Positions 50,260-59,339 of a stretch of 64,000 bases of DNA are shown here, one piece after another (positions within the stretch are counted from its first letter, which is position 1; the number at the start of each line of letters is the position of its first letter). This DNA is from Corallococcus soli (GTDB lineage Bacteria > Myxococcota > Myxococcia > Myxococcales > Myxococcaceae). The position numbers were made by a program, and so were the translations under genes. A model generated the notes under the pieces. That model was not told where the DNA came from. It worked only from the letters and a program-made list of their open reading frames with translations, and searched no databases. Location: contig NZ_JAAIYO010000004.1 of the NCBI RefSeq assembly GCF_014930455.1, positions 372,001 to 436,000 on the forward strand. Direction: 5' to 3'.

Positions 50260-51865
50260 GGTCGGACTCCGCGCCCAGCATGCGGCGGCCCAGCTCGCGC
50301 TCGTCCAGGTCCTTGCGCGGGAAGTGCCCCGTCACGCGCCCCTCGTAGAGGACGTAGACGCGGTCGGACAGCGCCAGCACCTCCTCCAGGTCCAGCGACA
50401 CCATCACCACCCCCGCGCCCCGGGCCCTGGCCTCGCGCAGCCGCGCGTGCACCTGGGCCACCGCGCCGATGTCCAGCCCGCGCGTGGGCTGCACCACGAC
50501 GAGCAGCTTCGGATCCGCGTCCAGCTCGCGCGCCACCACGACCTTCTGCTGGTTGCCGCCGGACATCGCCTGGAGCGCCATCGTCGGGTCGGGCGGGCGC
50601 ACGTCGTAGGTGGTGAGCAGCTGGTTCGTGCGCTCGCGGCGTCCCTTGAAGTCCACCCAGGGCCCGCGCGCGAAGGGCGGCTGGCGGTGCCGGCCCAGCG
50701 CCACGTTCTCCTCCACGCTCATCGCCTTCACCACCGCGCGCGCCAGCCGGTCCTCGGGCACGTGCCCCACGCCGCGAGCCTTCGCCCGCGCCGGGGTGAG
50801 GCCCGTGAGGGGGCCTCCCAGCAGCGTGCCCTCGCCGCCGTCCAGGACGCGCAGGCCGGTGAGCACCTCGGCCAGCTCGCGCTGCCCGTTGCCGTCCACC
50901 CCGGCGATGCCGACGATTTCACCCGCGCGCACGGTGAGGCTCACGCCCTGGAGCGCCGGCCGGCCATTGTCACCCCGGGCCCGCAGGTCCTTCGCATCGA
51001 GCACGACCGGGCCCGCGGTGCTGGCGCCGGGCCCGCCGGCCTCGGAGGATGGGACGCCCGCCTCCGTGCTTCTCGCGTCGTGCGTGCCGGCCCCCGCTTC
51101 CACGGGGCCCGGGGCGGACGTCGCGGGCACGCCGGTCAGCGCCGCGCCGCGCGAGCCCTCGCCCACCATCAGCGACGCCAGCGCGGAGACGGTCGTCTCG
51201 GACGCGCGCACCTCGGCCACGGTGCGGCCCCGGCGCATCACCGCCACGCGGTCCGCCACGCCCAGCACCTCCTTCAGCTTGTGGCTGATGAGCACCACCG
51301 TGCGCCCCTGCTGGACGAGTCCGCGCATCACCTGCGCCAGCTCGTCCGACTCCTGGGGTGTGAGCACCGCCGTCGGCTCGTCCAGGATGAGCACCTGCGC
51401 GCCCCGGTGCAGCGCCTTGACGATCTCCACCTTCTGCTGCGACCCCACCGTGAGCGTGTCCACGCGCGCTCGCGGATCCAACTGGAACCCGAAGCGCTTC
51501 GCCGTGGCCGCCACCTCGTCACAGGCCCGGTCCAGGTCCAGCAGGCCGCGCCGGGTGGGCTCGCGGCCCAGCACCACGTTCTCCGCCACCGTCAGCGTGG
51601 GCACGAGCATGAAGTGCTGGTGCACCATGCCAATGCCCCGCGCGATGGCGTCGCGCGGGCTCTTGAGCCGCACGGGCTTGCCGTCCATCAGGAACGTGCC
51701 CGCGTCCGGGTGGTACAGCCCGTACAGCACGTTCATCAGGCTGGACTTGCCCGCGCCGTTCTCACCCACCACGGCGAGCAGCTCCCCCGGGACGATGTCC
51801 AGCGACGCGTCCTCCAGGGACACGCACGACCCGAAGCGCTTGGCGATGTGCTGGAGGGAGATCAG
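50252..51865 (-). CDS. Nucleoside ABC transporter ATPase, two NBDs (NupO/YufO-like), apparent CTG start
   Basis: Two nucleotide-binding domains in one chain (537 residues). The first has Walker A GENGAGKSS, signature VGSQQKVEI and Walker B VLILDEPTAV. The second has the family-typical degenerate Walker A (GVDGNGQREL) and signature MSGGNQQKVVV. A Gly/Ala/Ser-rich linker of about 50 residues joins them. Homologous residues LISLQHIAKRFG begin before any ATG/GTG/TTG, so the start is most likely CTG 51865, overlapping the upstream stop as CTGA. The first conventional start, GTG 51823, would delete the first beta-strand. Confidence 0.85.
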   Translation of the reverse strand: MISLQHIAKRFGSCVSLEDASLDIVPGELLAVVGENGAGKSSLMNVLYGLYHPDAGTFLMDGKPVRLKSPRDAIARGIGMVHQHFMLVPTLTVAENVVLGREPTRRGLLDLDRACDEVAATAKRFGFQLDPRARVDTLTVGSQQKVEIVKALHRGAQVLILDEPTAVLTPQESDELAQVMRGLVQQGRTVVLISHKLKEVLGVADRVAVMRRGRTVAEVRASETTVSALASLMVGEGSRGAALTGVPATSAPGPVEAGAGTHDARSTEAGVPSSEAGGPGASTAGPVVLDAKDLRARGDNGRPALQGVSLTVRAGEIVGIAGVDGNGQRELAEVLTGLRVLDGGEGTLLGGPLTGLTPARAKARGVGHVPEDRLARAVVKAMSVEENVALGRHRQPPFARGPWVDFKGRRERTNQLLTTYDVRPPDPTMALQAMSGGNQQKVVVARELDADPKLLVVVQPTRGLDIGAVAQVHARLREARARGAGVVMVSLDLEEVLALSDRVYVLYEGRVTGHFPRKDLDERELGRRMLGAESDHG

Positions 51866-53058
51866 GGCGCGGCGACCTGGAAGGAGGACAGCTCCGCGGT
51901 CGTCCCCGGCACCGTGAGCTTCCCGGCGAGGATCTGCTGGCGCAGCGCCTCCACCTTCTGGAGCGCCTCCGCCTTGCCCGGGAAGTCCACGCGCACGTCG
52001 GCCATGCCCACGCCATTCTCCTTCAGGCCCAGCACCTGCTCGCCCGCCGTCAGCTTGCCGTCCACCAGGTCCTTCGCCGCCTGGTACACGGCCAGGTCGC
52101 TGTGCTTCACCATGGACGTGAGGATGGCGTCCGGCGCCAGGTGTGACTGGTCGGAGTCCACGCCAATGGCGAACACCGTCTTGCCCGCCGCGCGCGCCTC
52201 CTTCACCGCCTGGATGACGCCCAGCCCGTCCGTGCCCGCCGCGTGGAAGATGACGTCCGCGCCCTTGGCGATGAGGTCCTGCGCCACCTCCTTGCCCGAC
52301 GACACGCTGTTGAAGCTGCCCGTGTACACGCCCATCAGCGCGTCCGCCGCCTTCGGGTTCGTGGTGCGCACGCCCGCGCGGTAGCCCACGTCGAAGCGCT
52401 TGATGAGCGGCACCTCGATGCCCCCCACGAAGCCCACCTTGTTCGTCTTCGTGACGAGCCCCGCCAGCGCGCCCACCAGGAAGCTGCCCTCCTGCTCCTT
52501 GAACAGCACGGTGCGCACGTTGGGCAGCGACTTCGCCTTGCCCTGCGCGTCCAGCAGCTGGCTGTCGATGAGCAGGAACCGGGCGTCCGGGTTCTCCGTG
52601 GCCACGTCACGCACCGCGTTGGCCAGCAGGTACCCGTTGCCGATGGTCAGCTTCGCGCCCTGCTCCACCAGCAACTGGAGGTTGGGGGCGTAGTCCTCCT
52701 GCGCCTTGCTCTGGAGCACCAGCGGCTGGATGGGCAGCGTCTTCACTTCCGGTGCGAGCGAGGCCAGGTCGGAGGAGATGGACTGACGCACCTCGCCAGC
52801 GGGGGCGTCCACGTACCGGCCGCCCTCGTACTTCTTGCCGGCCGCCCACAGCTCCAGGCCGCGCAGGGACGCGTCGTTGAACGAGTGGTCCCCGCGCCCG
52901 CCCACGTCGATGACGAGCCCCACGACCAGGGGCTTCGCCTCGGACGGCTTCGTGGCGGTGGCGGACGGGGAGGGGGCCTTGGGGGCCTCTTCCGTCTTCT
53001 TGGAGCAGGCGCACAGGAGCGCGGCCAGGGCGAGCACGTGGAATGGGCGGAGCATCAT
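51862..53058 (-). CDS. BMP-family nucleoside-binding lipoprotein
   Basis: A lipoprotein signal with lipobox LCAC is followed by an Ala/Pro/Lys linker and a BMP/Med solute-binding domain (VVGLVIDVGGRGDHSFNDASLRGLE, NVRTVLFKEQEGSFLVGALAGL, VGFVGGIEVPLIKRFDVGYRAGV, ADVIFHAAGTDGLGVIQAVKEA). This family captures nucleosides outside the inner membrane. ATG 53058 (MMLRPF) gives the signal; 398 residues. First gene of the importer operon, and its stop overlaps the ATPase start. The divergent phosphorylase gene shares its promoter region. Confidence 0.9.
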   Translation of the reverse strand: MMLRPFHVLALAALLCACSKKTEEAPKAPSPSATATKPSEAKPLVVGLVIDVGGRGDHSFNDASLRGLELWAAGKKYEGGRYVDAPAGEVRQSISSDLASLAPEVKTLPIQPLVLQSKAQEDYAPNLQLLVEQGAKLTIGNGYLLANAVRDVATENPDARFLLIDSQLLDAQGKAKSLPNVRTVLFKEQEGSFLVGALAGLVTKTNKVGFVGGIEVPLIKRFDVGYRAGVRTTNPKAADALMGVYTGSFNSVSSGKEVAQDLIAKGADVIFHAAGTDGLGVIQAVKEARAAGKTVFAIGVDSDQSHLAPDAILTSMVKHSDLAVYQAAKDLVDGKLTAGEQVLGLKENGVGMADVRVDFPGKAEALQKVEALRQQILAGKLTVPGTTAELSSFQVAAP

Positions 53059-53144
53059 GGGCTGGCTATCTACCAGATGAAGCCCGCCCTTTCCCTTTCC
53101 GTGGGAGTGCATGGGGAGGGGACTTCCTGCTATGGCCCTGCCCC
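53059..53144. promoter_or_regulatory. Shared divergent control region of nucleoside importer and phosphorylase
   Basis: The 86 bp between the two start codons must hold both promoters. No clear hexamer pair or operator dyad is seen. The arrangement suggests coordinated control of uptake and phosphorolysis. Confidence 0.45.
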
Positions 53145-54449
53145 GTGCAACCCTACGAGCTCATCAAGGCCAAGCGCGACGGCGGCAGACTGGACCCGTC
53201 GGACATCCAGGCGTTCATCCAGGCGTACACCGCGGGCACCGTGGCCGACTACCAGATGGCCGCCATGTGCATGGCCATCTTCTTCAAGGGCCTGGACGCG
53301 CGCGAGCTGGGGGCCTGGGCCCGCGCCATGCTCAACTCCGGCGAGGTCCTGGACCTGTCCGACACGCCCGCCATCAAGGTGGACAAGCACTCCACGGGCG
53401 GCGTGGGCGACAAGGTGTCCCTGAGCCTCGCGCCCCTGGCGGCCGCCTGCGGCGTGCCCGTGCCCATGATCTCCGGGCGCGGCCTGGGCCACACCGGAGG
53501 CACCCTGGACAAGCTGGAGTCCATCCCCGGCTTCCGCGTGGACCTGTCCACCGCGGACTACCGCCGGCTGGTGCGCGAGGTGGGGTGCTGCCTCATCGGC
53601 CAGACGGCCCAGGTGGCGCCCGCGGACAAGAAGCTCTACGCGCTGCGCGACGTGACGGCGACGGTGGACTGCATCCCGCTCATCGCGTCCTCCATCATGA
53701 GCAAGAAGCTGGCGGAGGGCATCGACGCGCTGGTGCTCGACGTGAAGGTGGGCAGCGGCGCCTTCATGAAGACGGCGGACGACGCGCGCGTGCTGGCCAG
53801 GACCATGATTGGCCTGGGCGCGGAGATGAACCGCAAGGTCGTGGCCCTGCTCACGGACATGGACCAGCCCCTGGGCCGCCAGGTGGGCAACGCCCTGGAG
53901 GTTCGCGAGGCGGTGGACATGCTCCGCGGCGAGGCGCCCGACGACTACACCGAAATCACCTACGCCCTCACGGCGGAGATGCTGGTGCTGGGCAAGAAGG
54001 CCGCCACCGTGGAGGAGGCGCGCGAGAAGCTGCGCCGCTCCGTGGAGGACGGCAGCGCGCTCAGGAAACTCAAGGAGATCGTCCAGTCGCAGGGCGGCGA
54101 CCCGCGCTCCATCGACGACTACTCGCTCTTGCCCACGGCGAAGGCCACGACGGACGTGGTCGCGCCCCGGGACGGCTTCGTCACCGGCATCCACACCGAA
54201 GGCGTGGGCCTGGCGGCGGTGGCGCTGGGCGCGGGGCGGCAGCGCGTGGACAGCCGGATTGATCCCGCCGTGGGCTTCACGCTGCTCAAGAAGGTCGGCG
54301 AGCCGGTGAAGCAGGGCGAGCCCGTGGTGCAGGTGCACTACAACGACGCGGCCCCCGTGGCGGACGTGAAGGCGCGGCTGCTCGCGGCCTACCAGTTTGG
54401 CGACCGGGCGCCCGCGGCCCGCCCGCTGGTGCTGGATCGGCTGGAGTAG
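53145..54449 (+). CDS. deoA: Pyrimidine-nucleoside (thymidine) phosphorylase
   Basis: The 434-residue enzyme has the family hallmark KVDKHSTGGVGDKVSL, then SGRGLGHTGGTLDKLESIPGF, VAPADKKLYALRDVTATVDCIPL and LDVKVGSGAFMKT, followed by the PYNP C-terminal domain (SRIDPAVGF). It converts pyrimidine nucleosides and phosphate to base and (deoxy)ribose-1-phosphate. Whether it prefers thymidine (DeoA) or all pyrimidine nucleosides (Pdp) cannot be told from sequence. GTG 53145 opens with QPYELIKAKRDG, the family start. It feeds the phospho-sugar mutase and DeoC. Confidence 0.9.
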   Translation: MQPYELIKAKRDGGRLDPSDIQAFIQAYTAGTVADYQMAAMCMAIFFKGLDARELGAWARAMLNSGEVLDLSDTPAIKVDKHSTGGVGDKVSLSLAPLAAACGVPVPMISGRGLGHTGGTLDKLESIPGFRVDLSTADYRRLVREVGCCLIGQTAQVAPADKKLYALRDVTATVDCIPLIASSIMSKKLAEGIDALVLDVKVGSGAFMKTADDARVLARTMIGLGAEMNRKVVALLTDMDQPLGRQVGNALEVREAVDMLRGEAPDDYTEITYALTAEMLVLGKKAATVEEAREKLRRSVEDGSALRKLKEIVQSQGGDPRSIDDYSLLPTAKATTDVVAPRDGFVTGIHTEGVGLAAVALGAGRQRVDSRIDPAVGFTLLKKVGEPVKQGEPVVQVHYNDAAPVADVKARLLAAYQFGDRAPAARPLVLDRLE

Positions 54450-54479
54450 GCGCGCCCCGCCCGGCAAGGCTCCCCCACC

Positions 54480-55640
54480 ATGGCCCCTTCGTTCCGAGAC
54501 CTGCTGTCGGAGGTAAAGAAGGAGATCCGCGAGGTCTCCCATGAGCACGTCCGCCACCTGCTCGATGCGGGCACGGCGGTGAAGCTCATCGACGTGCGCG
54601 AGGGCGACGAATACGCGGGCGGCCGGCTCCCCGGGGCGCTGCACATCCCCCGGGGCTACCTGGAGCTGCGCATCGAGGAGCAGGCCGGGCGCGACGAGGA
54701 GGTCATCCTCTACTGCGCGGGCGGCACCCGCTCCGCGCTGGCGGCCCGGACCTTGCGGGAACTGGGCTACACGCGCGTGGCGTCCCTGGCGGGCGGCTAC
54801 AACCGCTGGAGCGACGCGGCCTTCCCGGTGGAGAAGCCGGTGGTCCTCTCCCCGGACCAGAAGGAGCGCTACCGCCGCCACCTCATCCTCCCGGAGGTGG
54901 GGGAGGCGGGGCAGGCGAAGCTCCTGAAGTCCCGGGTGCTGCTGCTGGGCGCGGGCGGGCTGGGCTCACCCGCGGCGCTGTACCTGGCCGCCGCGGGCGT
55001 GGGCACGCTGGGCATCGTGGACGCGGACGTGGTGGACCTGAGCAACCTCCAGCGCCAGGTGCTTCACACCCTGGAGCGCCGGGGCCAGCCCAAGGTCCAG
55101 AGCGCGAAGGCCGCCATCGAGGCGCTCAACCCGGACGTGAAGGTGGTGCCCTTCCAGGAGCGGCTCACCACCGCCAACGTGGAGCGCATCCTCGCGGACT
55201 TCGACCTGGTGCTGGACGGCGGGGACAACTTCCCCACCCGCTACCTGCTCAACGACGCGTGCGTGCTCGCGGGCAAGCCCAACATCCACGGCTCCGTGTT
55301 CCGCTTCGAAGGCCAGGTCACCACGTTCCTCCCCGGCGAGGGGCCCTGCTACCGCTGCCTGTACCCCGTGCCGCCCCCGCCGGAGCTGGCGCCGTCGTGC
55401 GCGGAGGCGGGCGTCCTGGGCGTGCTGCCGGGGCTCATCGGGATGCTCCAGGCGACGGAGGCCCTCAAGCTGCTGCTCGGGGTGGGCGAGTCCTTGTCGG
55501 GGCGCCTGCTCACCTTCGACTCGCTGGGCACGCGCTTTTTGGAACTCAAGCTGCGCCGGGATCCGGAGTGCCCCGTGTGCGCACCGGGTGCGAAGGTGAC
55601 GCTCATCGACTACGAGCATTTCTGCGCGACGGGGGGCTGA
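54480..55640 (+). CDS. Rhodanese-ThiF/MoeB fusion (E1-like adenylyltransferase)
   Basis: An N-terminal rhodanese domain (about 20-115, cysteine in YCAGGTRSA) is joined to a ThiF/MoeB E1 domain (about 130-386). The E1 part has GAGGLGSPAALYLAAAGVGTLGIVDADVVDLSNLQRQ, zinc cysteines in CYRC and CPVC, and the catalytic-type cysteine in SCAEAGVLG. The enzyme would adenylate a ubiquitin-like sulfur carrier and supply sulfur. The usual MOCS3/MoeZ order is E1 then rhodanese; here it is reversed. No sulfur-carrier gene is adjacent. 386 residues. Confidence 0.9.
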   Translation: MAPSFRDLLSEVKKEIREVSHEHVRHLLDAGTAVKLIDVREGDEYAGGRLPGALHIPRGYLELRIEEQAGRDEEVILYCAGGTRSALAARTLRELGYTRVASLAGGYNRWSDAAFPVEKPVVLSPDQKERYRRHLILPEVGEAGQAKLLKSRVLLLGAGGLGSPAALYLAAAGVGTLGIVDADVVDLSNLQRQVLHTLERRGQPKVQSAKAAIEALNPDVKVVPFQERLTTANVERILADFDLVLDGGDNFPTRYLLNDACVLAGKPNIHGSVFRFEGQVTTFLPGEGPCYRCLYPVPPPPELAPSCAEAGVLGVLPGLIGMLQATEALKLLLGVGESLSGRLLTFDSLGTRFLELKLRRDPECPVCAPGAKVTLIDYEHFCATGG

Positions 55641-55812
55641 CGGGGCCACCCCGGCGGGTCACGAGGCGTCCTCCTCCCTGGCGGGAAGGGGATGCATTTT
55701 CAGGAACAACGGTCCGGACGAGGCCGCGTATGATGCCGCCGGCCTGGAGATGGGGTCGCGGTGGAACGTGACCCGGTCGGGCCCGCGGTGCAGCGGTAGG
55801 GAGATGACGGCG

Positions 55813-56175
55813 ATGTCTGAGCAGAACGAGAACCAGGTCAACAGGGCGGATGACCGGCGAGACTCGCCCCGCGTCCCCATGCGGCTGAAGGTCCGTTGGG
55901 AGGGCGGCACGGAGAGCTTCCTGGACCGTGCGGGCGACCTGTCCCTGGGCGGTGCGGGGTGGGTGGGTGAGGCGCTGGAGCCCGGAAAGCCCGTGGAGGT
56001 GCGCTTCGCGCTGCCTCCGTCCCTGGAGGAGGTCCAGGTGAGCGGCGTGGTGCTGCCGCCCAAGGCGGGGGCCGAGGGCCCGGTGGTGCGCGTGCGCTTC
56101 CTGGAGCTGCCGGTGGAGGTGGAGCTCGCCATCGCGAAGCACCTGGATGAGCAGCTGTCGGGTGGCGGTCGCTAG
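55813..56175 (+). CDS. PilZ-domain c-di-GMP-binding protein
   Basis: The single-domain 120-residue protein carries both ligand motifs of PilZ: RRDSPR (RxxxR) near residue 14 and DLSLGGAGW (D/NxSxxG) near residue 40. It should bind cyclic di-GMP. ATG 55813 with GGGAG about 10 bp upstream is used; ATG 55804 is possible. The gene lies between the rhodanese-ThiF gene and cdd, without an obvious functional link. The 172-bp gap upstream shows no structure. Confidence 0.85.
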   Translation: MSEQNENQVNRADDRRDSPRVPMRLKVRWEGGTESFLDRAGDLSLGGAGWVGEALEPGKPVEVRFALPPSLEEVQVSGVVLPPKAGAEGPVVRVRFLELPVEVELAIAKHLDEQLSGGGR

Positions 56176-56227
56176 ACGCAGCCAGGATGGACGGGCACCC
56201 GTGACGGGGCCCGCGAAGGAGGGCGGC

Positions 56228-56632
56228 ATGGCGGACGAGATTCCCTGGGAGCGACTCTTTGAAGAGGCCCTGCGGGTGCGTCAGCGCGCGCACGTGCCGT
56301 ACTCCCGCTTCCCGGTGGGGGCCGCGGTGCTGTACGCGGACGGCTCGGTGGTGACCGGCTGCAACGTGGAGAACGCCACCTATGGTCTCACCGTCTGCGC
56401 CGAACGCAACGCGTTCGCCGCGGGCGTGGCCCAGGGCCAGCAGAAGCCCGTGGCGGTGGCCGTCGTCGTGGACACCCTGGAGCCCTGTCCCCCGTGCGGC
56501 ATGTGCCGCCAGGTGATGACCGAGTTCGCCGGGTTGGACCTTCCGGTGCGCAGCCGCACCCTCAACGGGAGCGAGGCGCGCTATTCGCTCGGCGAACTGC
56601 TGCCGCACGCCTTCACCCGCGCTTTCCTCTAA
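56228..56632 (+). CDS. cdd: Cytidine deaminase
   Basis: The homotetrameric-type enzyme (134 residues) has the zinc site VCAERNAF and PCPPCGMC, and the substrate segment FPVGAAVLYADGSVVTGCNVENATYG. It converts cytidine and deoxycytidine to uridine and deoxyuridine. ATG 56228 has GGAGG upstream. It supplies substrates to the pyrimidine phosphorylase. The deaminase-family gene follows by 12 bp. Confidence 0.95.
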   Translation: MADEIPWERLFEEALRVRQRAHVPYSRFPVGAAVLYADGSVVTGCNVENATYGLTVCAERNAFAAGVAQGQQKPVAVAVVVDTLEPCPPCGMCRQVMTEFAGLDLPVRSRTLNGSEARYSLGELLPHAFTRAFL

Positions 56633-56644
56633 GGGCTCCTCCGC

Positions 56645-57976
56645 GTGGACCTGCTGCTGACCAATGCCACCGTCGTGACCATGAACCGCGAGCGGGAGGT
56701 GCTGCCGCGCGCGGACGTGCTCGTCCAGGACGGTCGCATCGCGAAGGTGGGCCGGGGCCTGAAGGTGAAGGGCCCCCGCCGCCTGCTGGACCTCACCGGC
56801 CAGGTGGTGATGCCCGGCCTCATCCACGGCCACCTGCACGCCTGCCAGACGCTGCTGCGCGGCCACGCGGACAAGCGGGAGCTGCTGGACTGGCTGCGCG
56901 AGCGCATCTGGCCCATGGAGGCGGCGCACGACGCGGCGTCCCTGCGCGCCAGCGCGGACCTCACCTTCGCGGAGCTCATCCGCTCCGGCTCCACGGCCGC
57001 GCTCGACATGGGCACCGTGCACCACTACGACGCCGTCTTCGAATCCGCGCGCGACAGCGGCTTCCGGCTCGTCGGTGGCAAGGCGATGATGGACTCCGGC
57101 GCGGAGGTGCCCCGGGGCCTGCGCGAGACGACCGCGGACTCCCTGTCGGAGAGCCTGGCGCTCCTGGAGCGCTGGCACGGCACGCACGACAACCGCCTGC
57201 GCTACGCGTTCGCCCCGCGCTTCGCCCTGTCCTGCACCCCGGAGCTCCTGCGCGAGGTGGGGCGGCTGTCGCGCGAGAAGGGCGTGCGGATCCACTCGCA
57301 CGCCAGCGAGAACTTCAAGGAGACGGACGTGGTCCGCCAGGTCACCGGCCAGGACAACATCGCCTTCTTCCACGGGCTGGGGCTCACCGGGAGCAACGTC
57401 ACCCTGGCCCACTGCGTCTGGGTGGAGGGCAAGGAGCAGGCGCTGCTGCGCGAGTCGGGCACGGTGGTGTGTCACTGCCCGGGCTCCAACCTGAAGCTCG
57501 CGTCGGGCTACGCGCGGGTGCCGGAGCTGCTGGCGGACGGCATCCCCGTGGCGCTGGGCGCGGACGGCGCGCCCTGCAACAACACGTTGGACCTGTTCCA
57601 CGAGATGCGGCTGGCCTCCGTGCTGCACAACCCGCGCGTGGGCCCGGTGGCGATGACGCCCATGCACGTCCTGGAGATGGCCACGCTGCACGGCGCGAAG
57701 GCCCTGGGCCTGGAGGACGAGGTGGGTTCGGTGGAGGTGGGCAAGCGCGCCGACCTCACGGTGGTGGACACGCGCGGCTTCCACTTCTGCCCGCTGCCGG
57801 AGGACGTCACCGGGCCGCTGGTGTACTCGGCGCGCTCCACGGACGTGTCGCACGTGCTCATCGACGGCAAGCTGGTGCTGCGCGAGGGCGAGCTGACGAC
57901 GATGGACGCCTCCGCGGTGCTCGCCAACGCCCGCACGCAGGCGACGAAGCTGTTCGCCCGCGCGAAGCTGCGCTGA
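56645..57976 (+). CDS. Amidohydrolase of the TRZ/ATZ (MTA/SAH deaminase) family
   Basis: The 443-residue metal-dependent hydrolase carries HxH in GLIHGHLHACQ, the third histidine in HSHASENFKE, HCVW and the catalytic aspartate in GADGAPCNN. Relatives deaminate methylthioadenosine/S-adenosylhomocysteine, guanine or cytosine-like heterocycles. GTG 56645 opens with DLLLTNATVVTMN. Its position behind cdd (12-bp gap) suggests a purine or pyrimidine substrate. It ends one base before the convergent kinase gene. Confidence 0.85.
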   Translation: MDLLLTNATVVTMNREREVLPRADVLVQDGRIAKVGRGLKVKGPRRLLDLTGQVVMPGLIHGHLHACQTLLRGHADKRELLDWLRERIWPMEAAHDAASLRASADLTFAELIRSGSTAALDMGTVHHYDAVFESARDSGFRLVGGKAMMDSGAEVPRGLRETTADSLSESLALLERWHGTHDNRLRYAFAPRFALSCTPELLREVGRLSREKGVRIHSHASENFKETDVVRQVTGQDNIAFFHGLGLTGSNVTLAHCVWVEGKEQALLRESGTVVCHCPGSNLKLASGYARVPELLADGIPVALGADGAPCNNTLDLFHEMRLASVLHNPRVGPVAMTPMHVLEMATLHGAKALGLEDEVGSVEVGKRADLTVVDTRGFHFCPLPEDVTGPLVYSARSTDVSHVLIDGKLVLREGELTTMDASAVLANARTQATKLFARAKLR

Positions 57977-57977
57977 T

Positions 57978-59339
57978 TCAGCGGGGCAGGCGCAGGACGA
58001 AGGACGTGGACCAGCCCTCCGAGTCCTCCACGGCCAGCCGCCCGCCGTGGGCCTCCGCCGCCAGTCGGGAGAAGTACAGCCCCAGGCCATAGCCCCGGCG
58101 GCCCTCCTTCTCGCGGCTGCCCTGGGTGTACTTGTCGAAGAGGGACTCCCTGGCCTCCGGCGGGATGGCGATGCCGTCGTTGCGCACCGCCAGCCACTGG
58201 AGTCCTTCGGTTTCGCCCGCCTCCAGGCGCACCCGCCCGCCCGACGGCGCGTAGCGGAGCGCGTTGGTGGCCAGGTTCTCCACCACGCGGATGAGCAGGC
58301 CCGCGTCGCCCACGATGTGGAGGTTCGGGGTGGACGCCAGCTCCAGTCGAATCTTGCGCAGGCGGGCCGCGCCATCCAGGGAACGGCGCACCTCGTCCAG
58401 CAGCGGCGCCACCGGGAAGGGCTGCTTGCGCGGGGACAGCCGGCCCTGCTCCAGCCGGGGCACGTCCAGCAGGTCGGAGATCATCCGGTCCAACCGCGCG
58501 GTGACGGCGAGCCCCGTGCGCACCGACTCCACCAGCGGCGTCCCGACGGGCAGCTCCTGCTCCATCCACGACAGCGACAGCGTCACGGCGGACAGGGGCG
58601 AGCGCAGGTCGTGCACCAGGAACTGCATCAGCTGCTCCTGGTGGGCCTGGAGCGTCTCCAGCTGGGTGTTGCGCGCGTGGGCCTCCGCCAGCATCCGCTC
58701 GATGGTGCGGTGGGCGTCCTCCACCTCGGAGGTGCGGCGGGCCTCCAGTTGCCGGGCCACCTCCGCGCGCGACAGGTCCATGGCCAGCTGCCGCAGCCGC
58801 CCGGTGCCGTAGTGGCTCACCGCCGCGACGAGGAACAGCGTCACCGCCGCCACGACCACCGCGCCAGGGCCCACGCCCGCGTCGCGCATCAGCACCGCCT
58901 GGCCCAGCGTCGCCAAGCCCGCGGTGCCGTAGACGAGCCAGGGCATCAGCTCCAGGCCGCTCAGCGCCACCACCAGCGCGAAGAGGCCCAGGCTGAAGCC
59001 CGCCACGCCGGCGGGGAAGGGGGACACGGGCAGCGCCAGCATCTGGAGCCCGAACACCAGCGCCACGTCCACCACGGGCTGCGCGACGCTCAACTGCCGC
59101 GTCACGGGCCGGGAGCGCAGCGCGAACAGCAGGGCCACCACCAGGCCGTAGCCCGCGAGGATGAGGGGGTAGTGGGCCCAGTCCCGGGCGCCGGACAGGT
59201 ACAGCCCCGTGCTCACGGCCAGGAACACGACCGTGCCCACGAGCCGCACCACCGCCCCCGCGCCCAGCACGCGCTGGCGCTGGGTGTTCACCACCCGCGC
59301 GAGCTCGTTCTCAAAGGCTGCGGGGAGGGCGGTGTCCAT
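57978..59339 (-). CDS. Membrane sensor histidine kinase
   Basis: The 453-residue protein has six hydrophobic helices in residues 25-180, a coiled-coil linker (190-235), a dimerisation/phospho-acceptor domain with H243 in FLVHDLRSPLSAV, and an ATPase domain (N-box NLATNALRYAP, G-box GYGLGLYFSRLAAEAHGG). There is no periplasmic sensor domain, so the signal is probably perceived in the membrane. No response regulator is adjacent, so it is an orphan. The gene converges with the amidohydrolase, one base apart. Confidence 0.9.
   Translation of the reverse strand: MDTALPAAFENELARVVNTQRQRVLGAGAVVRLVGTVVFLAVSTGLYLSGARDWAHYPLILAGYGLVVALLFALRSRPVTRQLSVAQPVVDVALVFGLQMLALPVSPFPAGVAGFSLGLFALVVALSGLELMPWLVYGTAGLATLGQAVLMRDAGVGPGAVVVAAVTLFLVAAVSHYGTGRLRQLAMDLSRAEVARQLEARRTSEVEDAHRTIERMLAEAHARNTQLETLQAHQEQLMQFLVHDLRSPLSAVTLSLSWMEQELPVGTPLVESVRTGLAVTARLDRMISDLLDVPRLEQGRLSPRKQPFPVAPLLDEVRRSLDGAARLRKIRLELASTPNLHIVGDAGLLIRVVENLATNALRYAPSGGRVRLEAGETEGLQWLAVRNDGIAIPPEARESLFDKYTQGSREKEGRRGYGLGLYFSRLAAEAHGGRLAVEDSEGWSTSFVLRLPR

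Noticed and set aside
51823-51825. GTG as the start of the nucleoside importer ATPase
   Set aside because: It would remove the first beta-strand of the ATPase; homology continues upstream to CTG 51865.
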